From: an uncultured Brachyspira sp.
GTDB lineage: Bacteria > Spirochaetota > Brachyspiria > Brachyspirales > Brachyspiraceae
Reading direction: 5' to 3'
NCBI RefSeq assembly: GCF_910588665.1
Contig: NZ_CAJUPR010000007.1
Coordinates: forward strand, 1-64,000
Length of the DNA: 64,000 nt
The notes under the pieces are model-generated. The model was not told the DNA's origin. It did not search any database and worked only from the letters and a program-made list of their open reading frames with translations. The translations under genes and the position numbers were made by a program. This document shows, in pieces, positions 55,459 through 63,441 of the stretch. Each line of letters begins with the position of its first letter. Within the stretch, counting starts at the first letter, position 1.

Positions 55459-55815
55459 ATGATGAGAACTATAATAAAATCCAAAATACATAGGCTTACC
55501 GTAACAAGAACTGATTTAAATTTTAAAGATTCTATAACCATAGATGAAGCTCTATTAGATAAATCTGATATAATTGAGGGGGATAGGGTATCTGTTATTA
55601 ATTTAAGCAATGATAATAGATTTGAAGCGGTAGCGGTTAAGGGCATAAGAGATACAGGTATTATCGGAATCAACGGAAGCAATGTTCATTATGCAAAAAA
55701 AGATGATACGATAGTAATTCTTTCTTACGGTCATATACCTGAGGAAAATATAAAGAAACATAAAGCTAAAATTATATTCGTTAATATAAATAATATTATA
55801 ATAGATAAAGCATAG
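55459..55815 (+). CDS. PanD-like protein lacking processing residues
   Basis: 118 residues that align end to end with aspartate 1-decarboxylase (SKIHR, DSITID, NRF, GIIGING, VILSY). Known PanD self-cleaves at Gly-Ser to make a pyruvoyl group; here the Gly before Ser is Asp (KDSITID), the processing Thr and catalytic Tyr after RF are Ala and Val (RFEAVAV), and NGAAA is NGSNV. Ser, Lys of KIHR and Arg of NRF remain. Decarboxylation is unlikely, so a different role or lost activity is inferred. It is 20 bases upstream of the activase gene and probably shares its transcript. The start has no strong Shine-Dalgarno. Confidence 0.6.
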   Translation: MMRTIIKSKIHRLTVTRTDLNFKDSITIDEALLDKSDIIEGDRVSVINLSNDNRFEAVAVKGIRDTGIIGINGSNVHYAKKDDTIVILSYGHIPEENIKKHKAKIIFVNINNIIIDKA

Positions 55816-55834
55816 TTTATATTTAGGAGAGATT

Positions 55835-58800
55835 ATGGGAAAAATTTTTAGAGCTGGTATTGATATAGGTTCAACTACAGCAAAAATGGTTGTATACGAT
55901 GATAATAATAATATTATATTTAAGACTTATGTGAGACATAATGCAGATATAAAAGATACATTATTGTCAATACTGGATAGTCTGCATATTATGCATGGTG
56001 ATTTAAATCTTTCTCTTGCTATGACAGGTACTGCAGGTATGGGTATATGCGAAAAAACGGGAGTGAGCTTTGTACAAGAGGTTATCGCTTCTTCGGCAGC
56101 TATAAGAAAAATTTATCCTTATGGAAGAACTTTAATTGATATCGGGGGAGAGGACGCTAAAATCATAGTATTTGACAATAATTTTAAAGCCGATATAAGA
56201 ATGAATGGAAACTGTGCTGGAGGTACTGGAGCCTTTATAGACCAAATGGCAACGCTTCTCAATATTCAGCCTTCGGAACTTTCTGCATTAGCTGAAAAAT
56301 CCGTATCTGTTTACCCAATAGCAAGCAGGTGCGGGGTATTTGCTAAAACCGATGTTCAGACCTTAATAAGCCGTGATATTCCTAAAGCTGATATTGCTAA
56401 AAGTATATTTCAAGCGGTGGCGGTTCAGACAGTTAATACTTTGGCTAAAGGTTTCGAAATAAAGTCTAAAATTTTATTTACAGGCGGTCCTTTGACATTT
56501 CTTCCCGAATTGAGAAGAACATTCCTAGCGCTTTTAAATGCTTCGGAAGACGATATGTATACTATTGAACACCCTGAATTGACGGCTGCAATAGGAGCTG
56601 CTTTCTCAGAAAGTGAGGATCAAACCATAATAAAAGTTTCAGAGTTTACAGAATTAGTAAGAAATATTTCTGCTGAAGCAAAAATAACTAATTCTAAAAC
56701 AAGGGAAGCTTTATTTTCAAGTATGCAGGAATACGAAGAATGGAAAGAAGAGCATAGCAGAGATAAAGTAAAATCTTCCGATGTATCATCGGTTAATGGC
56801 AGAAATACATTCTTAGGCATAGATTCAGGATCTACCACCACAAAAATAGTTATTATTGATGAAGAAGGAAGCGTAGTATTAAGACATTATAGAAATAATA
56901 ATGGTAATCCTGTAGGCGCTGTTACCAAAGGTCTTACTGAAATAAAAAAAGAATTAGATGAAAAAAATATAAAAATAAATATAGTAAGGACAGCTGTAAC
57001 AGGATACGGAGAAGATTTAATAAAAGCTGCTTTCAATATGGACGAGGGTATAGTTGAAACTATGGCTCATTACAGAGGAGCTAAAGCTTTTGATAAAGAT
57101 GTAAGCTTTATACTTGATATAGGCGGACAGGACATGAAAGCAATATTTATTAAAGACGGCATAATTGAAAATATTGAAATTAATGAAGCCTGTTCATCTG
57201 GCTGCGGTTCTTTTATAGAAACATTTGCATTAGGAATGGGTTATAATGTTTCGGATTTTGCCGATATTGCCTGCGAATCTTCAAGCCCTTGCGATTTGGG
57301 AAGCCGCTGTACAGTTTTTATGAATAGTAAAGTTAAGCAGTCTTTAAGGGAAGGTTCTTCGGTTTCCGATATTTCCGCAGGACTTGCTAAGAGTGTTACT
57401 TTAAATTGTTTTACCAAAGTTTTAAAAATTACTGATACATCTGTTTTGGGAGAGCATATAGTTGTTCAAGGCGGTACTTTCAAAAACTCTGCTGTCCTCC
57501 GTTCTGTGGAGAAATTTTTAAATAAAAAAGTTATACGCCCAGATATATCCGAGCTTATGGGTGCTTACGGCTGTGCATTGCTTGCTTTAGATACTTATAA
57601 TATGAATAAGGAAGATACAGCTTTTATAGGATTGGATAATTTACAGGAGGCTAATGATTATGAAAGAAAACAGCTTACCTGTAAGGGCTGCGAAAATCTA
57701 TGTACAGTTACAAGATTAAAATTTAAAGATAATAAATCATTCTATACAGGCAATAAATGCGAAAAAATATTCACTAATAAAGGAAGCAAGAAAATAAATT
57801 ACGGAATGGATATTACCCAGAAAAAGCTTTCATTATTGTTTGACAGACCTTTAGCTCCCGCTTCAGATGAAATAAAAGGAATTATAGGCATACCGCGTGT
57901 ACTTAATATGTATCAAAACTTCCCATTCTGGGCTACTATATTTGTAGAATGCGGATACAGAGTTCAGTTGTCTTCTAATTCCAGTATGGCTATAGCTGAG
58001 AAGGGTTCAGGAACTGTTATGAGCGATAATATATGTTTTCCTGCTAAAATAGCCAACGGACATATATATGATTTAATAGAATCAAAGGTTGACAGAATAT
58101 TTTATCCTTCGGTTGTTCTTGAAAAAAGCGAAGATGACGGAAGCGTTAATAGTTATAACTGTCCTGTTGTAACGGGATATCCCGATGTAATAGACAGTTC
58201 TATAAGTCCATTAACTAAGTACGGAATACCTTTTGATGCTCCTGCAATCAGTTTTTTAAATGAAGATTTATTATACAAAGGCTGTAAAGCTTATTTTGTT
58301 AAAGTTTTAGGAATAAATAAAAAGGATTTTAACAGAGCTTTCAAAATGGCTTTAAATGAGCAGATTAGAATAAAAGATGAATTAAAAGCCGAAGGGAAAA
58401 AAATAATAGAGCATGCTGAAAAAACTAATACGCCTACTATACTTATAGTAAGCAGACCTTATCATATAGATCCTTTAATAAATCATAAGATACCTGAAAC
58501 TATTGCTTCATTCGGCATTAATGTGCTTACCGAAGACGGGCTTGATATAGACGAGTCTCTTGCCGATGTGCAGGTTTTAACTCAATGGTCTTATCCTAAT
58601 AAAATGTTTAAGTCGGCTTTATGGGCTGCGCATCAGAAGGATATTAGGCTTGAAGTTGTACAGATTAATAGTTTCGGATGCGGTCCTGATGCTACCACTT
58701 CAGACGAAATAAAATCAATACTTAATGCATACGGTAAAAATCCTACTTTGGTAAAAGTTGATGAGATATCAAGTCCTGGAAGTATCAGATTAAGAATACG

Positions 58801-60139
58801 CTCTATGATAGAAAGTATGAAGATGAAAGAAGGTTTTATACCTAATGATAAGCCTGATAGAACCATTATTAAAAGGTATGAGAAAAATGAAAGAAGAGCC
58901 GTGCTTGTTCCTAAATTCGGTCAGTTCTATGATCCTATGATTTTGACTTTATTGGAAAGAAGCGGATATGATGCGATTTCTCTTCCAGAGCCTGACGCTG
59001 AATCTGTTGAATTAGGATTAAGATATGCAAATCAGGATATATGCTATCCTGCCACCATTGTAATAGGCGATATTATAAGAGCTGTACAAAGCGGAAAATA
59101 TGATTCTGAAAATATAGCTGCGGGCATTACTCAGACAGGAGGACAATGCAGGGCAAGTAATTATGCTTCTCTTATAAAAAGAGGCTTGATTAATGCGGGA
59201 TATCCAGATGTTCCCGTTGTAACCGTAGGATTAACAGTTATTAATGATCAGCCTGGCTTTGAACTTTCTAAAATTGATTTAATGAAAGAGGGTATTGTTG
59301 CTATGCCTTATGCCGATGCTGTATCTGCGATGTATTATTATACTGCAGCCCGTGAAATTAGGAAAGGCGATTCTTTGGCGCTTGCAAATAAATACATATC
59401 TTTACACCCTAAAGATTTTGCACTTAAAGCAACGGATAAATTATTAAAGCAGGCTGTTGCAGAGTTTAACGCCGTTGAAACTTATGACTTGGATTTGCCT
59501 AAAGCAGGCTTGGTTGGAGAGATATATGTAAAATATAATAAATTTGCAAACGGAGATGTATGCGATTGGCTTATGTCAAAAGGAATTGAGGTGATAGTTC
59601 CTCCTATATTTGATTTCTTTGTACAGAAAGTTATAAGTGCTCAGGTTAATAAAGAAACCAATGCAAGAGATGTGTCATTTTTAGGTTATTACGGTTCTAA
59701 GATATCGGAAAAAGTTATTGATGTAAGAGTAGATTCAATCAATCAGATAATGTCTAAATTCAAAGGATTCAGACCTCTTCATCATATACGCCATATAGCC
59801 GAAAATGCTGCTAAAGTTACCGCTATGACTAATCAGTTCGGGGAAGCTTGGCTTTTACCCGGTGAAATAGCCACTTTTGCCGAGGAAGGCGTAAATAATG
59901 TTCTTTGTCTTCAGCCTTTCGGCTGCATTGCAAATCATATTATAGCAAGAGGTATTGAAACGAGACTTAAAACAAGATATCCTGATTTGAATTTGCTTTA
60001 TTTGGATATGGATGCTGGTGCAAGCGAAGTTAATACTATAAACCGTTTAGAGTTCTTTGTACGCTCTGCTAAAGACAGTATGAATTCTGTTTATGCTTTA
60101 GACAGCATTAAAGATGAAGTCGGAGCTTATGCTAAATAG
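55835..60139 (+). CDS. 2-hydroxyacyl-CoA dehydratase activase-related fusion
   Basis: 1434 residues in four parts. Two ASKHA ATPase domains of the BcrAD/BadFG type come first: about 1-265 (GIDIGSTTAKMVV, DIGGEDAK, NGNCAGGTG, SRCGVFAKTD) and about 323-590 (GIDSGSTTTKIVI, DIGGQDMKAI, NEACSSGCGSF, SRCTVFMNSK). Each has the two Cys that bind a shared 4Fe4S cluster in activases. A DUF2229-like part follows (about 660-880, SDNICFPAKIANGH), then an HgdB-like C-terminus (TQTGGQCRASNYASLIK, NVLCLQPFGCIANHIIARGI). Activases pump electrons to 2-hydroxyacyl-CoA dehydratases at ATP cost. The target enzyme is not in the window. AGGAGAG supports the start. Confidence 0.85.
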   Translation: MGKIFRAGIDIGSTTAKMVVYDDNNNIIFKTYVRHNADIKDTLLSILDSLHIMHGDLNLSLAMTGTAGMGICEKTGVSFVQEVIASSAAIRKIYPYGRTLIDIGGEDAKIIVFDNNFKADIRMNGNCAGGTGAFIDQMATLLNIQPSELSALAEKSVSVYPIASRCGVFAKTDVQTLISRDIPKADIAKSIFQAVAVQTVNTLAKGFEIKSKILFTGGPLTFLPELRRTFLALLNASEDDMYTIEHPELTAAIGAAFSESEDQTIIKVSEFTELVRNISAEAKITNSKTREALFSSMQEYEEWKEEHSRDKVKSSDVSSVNGRNTFLGIDSGSTTTKIVIIDEEGSVVLRHYRNNNGNPVGAVTKGLTEIKKELDEKNIKINIVRTAVTGYGEDLIKAAFNMDEGIVETMAHYRGAKAFDKDVSFILDIGGQDMKAIFIKDGIIENIEINEACSSGCGSFIETFALGMGYNVSDFADIACESSSPCDLGSRCTVFMNSKVKQSLREGSSVSDISAGLAKSVTLNCFTKVLKITDTSVLGEHIVVQGGTFKNSAVLRSVEKFLNKKVIRPDISELMGAYGCALLALDTYNMNKEDTAFIGLDNLQEANDYERKQLTCKGCENLCTVTRLKFKDNKSFYTGNKCEKIFTNKGSKKINYGMDITQKKLSLLFDRPLAPASDEIKGIIGIPRVLNMYQNFPFWATIFVECGYRVQLSSNSSMAIAEKGSGTVMSDNICFPAKIANGHIYDLIESKVDRIFYPSVVLEKSEDDGSVNSYNCPVVTGYPDVIDSSISPLTKYGIPFDAPAISFLNEDLLYKGCKAYFVKVLGINKKDFNRAFKMALNEQIRIKDELKAEGKKIIEHAEKTNTPTILIVSRPYHIDPLINHKIPETIASFGINVLTEDGLDIDESLADVQVLTQWSYPNKMFKSALWAAHQKDIRLEVVQINSFGCGPDATTSDEIKSILNAYGKNPTLVKVDEISSPGSIRLRIRSMIESMKMKEGFIPNDKPDRTIIKRYEKNERRAVLVPKFGQFYDPMILTLLERSGYDAISLPEPDAESVELGLRYANQDICYPATIVIGDIIRAVQSGKYDSENIAAGITQTGGQCRASNYASLIKRGLINAGYPDVPVVTVGLTVINDQPGFELSKIDLMKEGIVAMPYADAVSAMYYYTAAREIRKGDSLALANKYISLHPKDFALKATDKLLKQAVAEFNAVETYDLDLPKAGLVGEIYVKYNKFANGDVCDWLMSKGIEVIVPPIFDFFVQKVISAQVNKETNARDVSFLGYYGSKISEKVIDVRVDSINQIMSKFKGFRPLHHIRHIAENAAKVTAMTNQFGEAWLLPGEIATFAEEGVNNVLCLQPFGCIANHIIARGIETRLKTRYPDLNLLYLDMDAGASEVNTINRLEFFVRSAKDSMNSVYALDSIKDEVGAYAK

Positions 60140-60202
60140 TTTTAATAAAAGACTTTATTATTTAAAATATGATGAAAATTCTTAAATAGAATTAATAAAA
60201 TT
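60140..60202. other. Spacer after activase gene
   Basis: Short AT-rich spacer leading to the activase terminator. No other feature. Confidence 0.4.
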
Positions 60203-60230
60203 AAAAAGGGGCTTTACAGCTCCTTTTTTT
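60203..60230 (+). terminator. Intrinsic terminator of activase operon
   Basis: Stem AAAGGGGCT/AGCTCCTTT (one G-T pair) with a four-base loop, followed by TTTTTTTG. It begins about 65 bases after the activase stop. Confidence 0.8.
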
Positions 60231-60381
60231 GTATTTTTTCTGATTTTTTGTAAGAAATGTATTATATTTTGTGATTAAAAAAAATTATAATATATAAATA
60301 TATATTATAAAAGCTTGAAATAAATTTGATTTTATTATATATTTATACAGTATTTATTTATACCATATAAAGGAGCATATA

Positions 60382-60606
60382 ATGAATAAATTTCAAAGTA
60401 CCATCTATTACAAAAAGTTAATAAAAAACATATTAGATAACATTACGGAAGATGATTATTTTTATAACAAAAAAATAAACTGGGAGGATTGGGTTATAAT
60501 GAGAGTTGATATTAATAATGCTGTCGCTAAACTGGATAATATCAATATAAGCAATTATAATACGGAAATTTTAGATCAAATATTGGATATTTTGGAGGAA
60601 TATTGA
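60382..60606 (+). CDS. Small acidic protein, unknown function
   Basis: 74 residues, acidic and helical, with no signal peptide or family I recognise. AAAGGAGC precedes the ATG. Its stop (TGA) overlaps the TTG that can start the next gene, and its end contains the GGAGG ribosome site for it, so it is translationally coupled to the HTH gene. It may be a partner of that regulator. Confidence 0.55.
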   Translation: MNKFQSTIYYKKLIKNILDNITEDDYFYNKKINWEDWVIMRVDINNAVAKLDNINISNYNTEILDQILDILEEY

Positions 60607-60986
60607 TAATGTGTAATTTATGCCCGAAATATGACACTTGTAAAAAACTCTGCAATGATATTTTAAAAGAAATTAATATAAGTTTAGGTACTAGGAAAAA
60701 CGATTCCGACAAAACGGACAGCAGGGAAACCTTATTAACAAATGAGGATTTGGAAAGCATACTTTATTCAAATGCTTTAAGTGAAAACGAGTACAGCAGA
60801 GTATCAAATTTAATAATAGCGATACTTACTCCGAAACAAAAAATGATAATGAAATTATTTTCTGAAGGCAAAACACAGGAAGAATTAGCCGAAATATTAA
60901 ATGTTACTCAGTCGGCAGTATCTCAGTATTTAAGAGCTATAAAGAAAGAGATATCAAAGCAGTTTTATATGGTGATTAATTTATAA
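60603..60986 (+). CDS. Cys-motif HTH regulator (sigma region 4-like)
   Basis: 127 residues. The N-terminus has CNLCPKYDTCKKLC, a possible metal-binding cluster of four Cys. The C-terminus (about 70-115) is a helix-turn-helix reading ILTPKQKMIMKLFSEGKTQE and LAEILNVTQSAVSQYLRAIK, like sigma region 4 or LuxR-type DNA-binding. No sigma region 2 is present, so it is more likely a regulator than a sigma factor. Either TTG at 60603 or ATG at 60609 may start it; the GGAGG site fits TTG better (five bases). A shared terminator separates it from flaB. Confidence 0.6.
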   Translation: MIMCNLCPKYDTCKKLCNDILKEINISLGTRKNDSDKTDSRETLLTNEDLESILYSNALSENEYSRVSNLIIAILTPKQKMIMKLFSEGKTQEELAEILNVTQSAVSQYLRAIKKEISKQFYMVINL

Positions 60987-61009
60987 AAAATAAGTAATTT
61001 TTAAAACAA

Positions 61010-61043
61010 AAGGAGATATTCTTAAAAAGAATATCTCCTTTTT
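61010..61043. terminator. Bidirectional terminator between HTH gene and flaB
   Basis: Perfect 14-bp stem AAGGAGATATTCTT / AAGAATATCTCCTT (61010-61023 and 61027-61040, loop AAA), T-run on the plus strand and A-run on the other side. It serves both convergent genes. Confidence 0.9.
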
Positions 61044-61071
61044 TAATATGGTTAATATTACATAATATTAA

Positions 61072-61944
61072 TTATTGTAATAATCTAAGAGCGCCTTGCG
61101 GAAGCTGATTAGCCTGAGCAAGCATAGACAAGTTAGCCTGATTAAGAATTTGATCTTTAGCAAGTTTAACTGATGCTTCAGCCATATCTGTATCTCTAAT
61201 TCTGCTTTCAGAAGCCTGCATGTTTTCAAATCCTACCATTAAGCCTTGGGCTGTCATTTCTAATCTGTTTTGATAAGCGCCTAAGTCGGATCTTTGTTTT
61301 AATACTTTAAGAAGAGCTTCATCTACCATACCTATAACGGAGTTGGCTTTAGCAGGACTTGAAACACTTATAAATGTAGCGCTGATAGCGGGACCTACAG
61401 GATTTTTAAGTCCTAAAGCTTGGCTGTTCATAGTACCGATATAAACTCTTTTTCTTTCGTCCATATTAGCGCCTATATGAAGCCACATAGAAGCTGTAGG
61501 TGTGTTTTCGCCTGTGGGTCTGGCAAATCTGCCTGTCAGCATATTAAGTTTGTTGAATTGAGCTTGGCTTGCAACACGGTCGATTTCATCTACTAACTGA
61601 GAAACTTCAATTTGTACATAAAGTCTGTCTTCGTCGGTATAGATACCGTTAGCAGCTTGTATAGCTAATTCGCGGATTCTTTGAAGAATATTTGTAGTTT
61701 CATCCAAGTATCCTTCTGTAGTTTGTATGAAAGATATACCGTCCTGAGTATTTCTTTCAGCCTGACGCAAACCGCGTATCTGAGTGCGCATTTTTTCGGA
61801 TACGGCAAGTCCGCTGGCATCATCTCCCGCTTGGTTGATTCTCATACCGCTTGAAATCATAGCTGCATCTTTTTTTAAATCTACCTGACGGAATTTAAGA
61901 GTGCGCTGCGCATTAATAGCGCTTATATTATTGTTGATAACCAT
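61072..61944 (-). CDS. flaB: Core flagellin FlaB
   Basis: 290 residues, the core filament flagellin of spirochaete periplasmic flagella. Conserved D0/D1 ends: MVINNNISAINAQRTL, SSGMRINQAGDDASGLAVSE, QDGISFIQTTEGYLDET and the C-terminal SRIRDTDMAEASVKLAKDQI and QANQLPQGALRLLQ. The middle lacks the large variable outer domain, as usual in spirochaetes. The ATG is preceded by GGAGG six bases away. A sigma-28-like promoter lies upstream. No export signal, as expected for flagellin. Confidence 0.95.
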   Translation of the reverse strand: MVINNNISAINAQRTLKFRQVDLKKDAAMISSGMRINQAGDDASGLAVSEKMRTQIRGLRQAERNTQDGISFIQTTEGYLDETTNILQRIRELAIQAANGIYTDEDRLYVQIEVSQLVDEIDRVASQAQFNKLNMLTGRFARPTGENTPTASMWLHIGANMDERKRVYIGTMNSQALGLKNPVGPAISATFISVSSPAKANSVIGMVDEALLKVLKQRSDLGAYQNRLEMTAQGLMVGFENMQASESRIRDTDMAEASVKLAKDQILNQANLSMLAQANQLPQGALRLLQ

Positions 61945-61995
61945 ATGGTTCCTCCATGAATTATTTATATGTATTCTTCCTTGAACACATAGTTA

Positions 61996-62022
61996 TTATC
62001 GGTTACTATAGATTAATTATTA
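61996..62022 (-). promoter_or_regulatory. Sigma-28-like promoter of flaB
   Basis: On the minus strand ACCGATAA (61996-62003) matches the -10 GCCGATAA in seven of eight bases, with TAAT 15 bases upstream (62019-62022) as a weak -35 (consensus TAAA). Position fits about 50 bases before the flaB start. Confidence 0.6.
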
Positions 62023-62120
62023 ATTTTTTTTATATAAATAAAATTTTTTTGTTGCATTATTTGAAAATTATAAAAACCTTCCTAATCTTTTTTAATTAGA
62101 AAATAATTAAGAAATAAAAT

Positions 62121-62152
62121 AAATGACCTGCATATATGCAAGCCATTTATAT
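62121..62152 (-). terminator. Terminator of the frameshifted barrel gene
   Basis: On the minus strand AAATGGCTTGCATATATGCAGGTCATTT forms an imperfect hairpin (GCATATATGC core) followed by ATTTTATTT, starting about 14 bases past the stop at 62166. Confidence 0.6.
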
Positions 62153-62165
62153 TTTTTATTTGTTT

Positions 62166-62809
62166 TTAACGCTCGCCGAAATGATATCCTATACTTAGCA
62201 AAGCCCCTAATGAATGATGCTGACTTATATTTCTTCCTGCAAACAGCTTTGATACATCATTCTTATTAAAAAACATATATTCATAAAAAACATTAAAACC
62301 TACTATCAATGCATTTTTTTCATTAATAGTATATATTCTCCTTCCGCATAATATATTTGCATATATTGATATCGGAATACGGCTGGGCTTCACATTGAAA
62401 TCATCTATAAAAGGTATAAATTTAGCGCCGCTTGAAATACCAAAAACTATGTCCTGATTTATATTAATATTTGGAGTTAATATAAATTTTAAAGCTAATC
62501 CTGTATTAAATCCTGCTATATTCATCTGATTTACTGAGTATTTGCCGTTTAGATCTATTGTACAGATAAGGATCCGAAATTAATACCAGTATCAAATAAT
62601 AGGCTTATGCCCCTGATTTTTTCGCCTATAGGGAAATGATAGCCTATCTGCAGATTCAAATCTCCTCTTCCATCAAGTACGCCTCCCGTTAAGTCTGTAA
62701 AGCTTCCTGCAACACCTAATTTAGGAATAAAGTCCAATTCAAATCCCGCAAAAAGAATATTTGAAATTATCAATAAAGAAGAAATAGTTATGAATATTTT
62801 AAATTGCAT
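62166..62809 (-). pseudogene. Outer-membrane barrel gene split by a frameshift
   Basis: Two adjacent frames belong to one gene. The first (62555-62809, 84 residues) has a signal peptide (MQFKIFITISSLLIISNILF) and barrel strands GFELDFIPKLGVAGSF to LFDTGINFGSLSV, then a TAG. The second frame starts in the overlap (TIDLNGKYSVNQ) and continues MNIAGFNTGLALKF to LLSIGYHFGER (stop at 62166). Joining them needs a one-base shift near 62557-62566, giving about 215 residues. Whether the shift is real decay or a sequencing error cannot be told here. Function unknown. Confidence 0.6.
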
Positions 62810-63053
62810 ATTATAATCCTAATATTTAATTTATTTAAAAGTTTAACTGATTTTATATAATTGTCATTAGAATTTTTTTGATTAATTGATAAAGTGTCAT
62901 CTATTTTGTTTTCTATGACAACATATTTAGAATTTTTGGAGTAATTTAAATCTAATACTTCATTTGTCATAATTGGATTTGTAGATGATTTGCTACATGA
63001 TAATAAGTTTATGATGGCAATTGCAGCTGCCAAAAAAATAGATTTTTTTTCAT
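62788..63053 (-). pseudogene. Lipoprotein with signal out of frame at poly-A
   Basis: An AAGGAG site lies seven bases before an ATG at 63053, followed by eight A (63050-63043). In that frame translation ends after 13 codons. With nine A the frame would read MKKKSIFLAAAIAIINLLSC, a textbook lipoprotein signal with lipobox LLSC, and run on to a stop at 62788 (SKSSTNPIMTNEVLDLNYSK and onward, total about 88 residues). The gene as read is out of frame; slippage in the poly-A tract would restore it. It overlaps the following barrel start by 22 bases. Confidence 0.55.
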
Positions 63054-63373
63054 TTTGATGCTCCTTGTTTTTAATATATTTATTTATATTATAATTAATT
63101 TAAATCTAAATGTAAAGCTTTATTTTTGAATAATAATCAGAATTTATTAAAAAATAAGTATTTATTCACAAATAATAGAGTATATTTATTATATTTTAAC
63201 CTAATATATACTTTTATTTTCTGTAATAGTGTTTTAAAGAATAAAAACATACTATTTATTATATATGTTTAGACAGATACAGTAAATAATATATTATGAT
63301 TCAATGATAGTTTTAGAATATATAAATTGAAAATATAAAAAACTCATAATTTGCATATATTTCATAAATTAAC
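63054..63373. other. AT-rich gap between lipoprotein and rnfE
   Basis: No coding signal seen. The lipoprotein promoter (minus) and rnfE promoter (plus) must both be here. A/T runs and short imperfect inverted repeats only. Confidence 0.4.
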
Positions 63374-63401
63374 TTGAAAAAATTATTATATATGGTAAAA
63401 T
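63374..63401 (+). promoter_or_regulatory. Candidate promoter of rnfE
   Basis: TTGAAA (63374-63379) and TAAAAT (63396-63401) with a 16-base spacer, 40 bases before the rnfE start codon. Confidence 0.4.
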
Positions 63402-63441
63402 ATGGAAGTATAATCTTAAATTAAATCAAGGTTAAATTATT

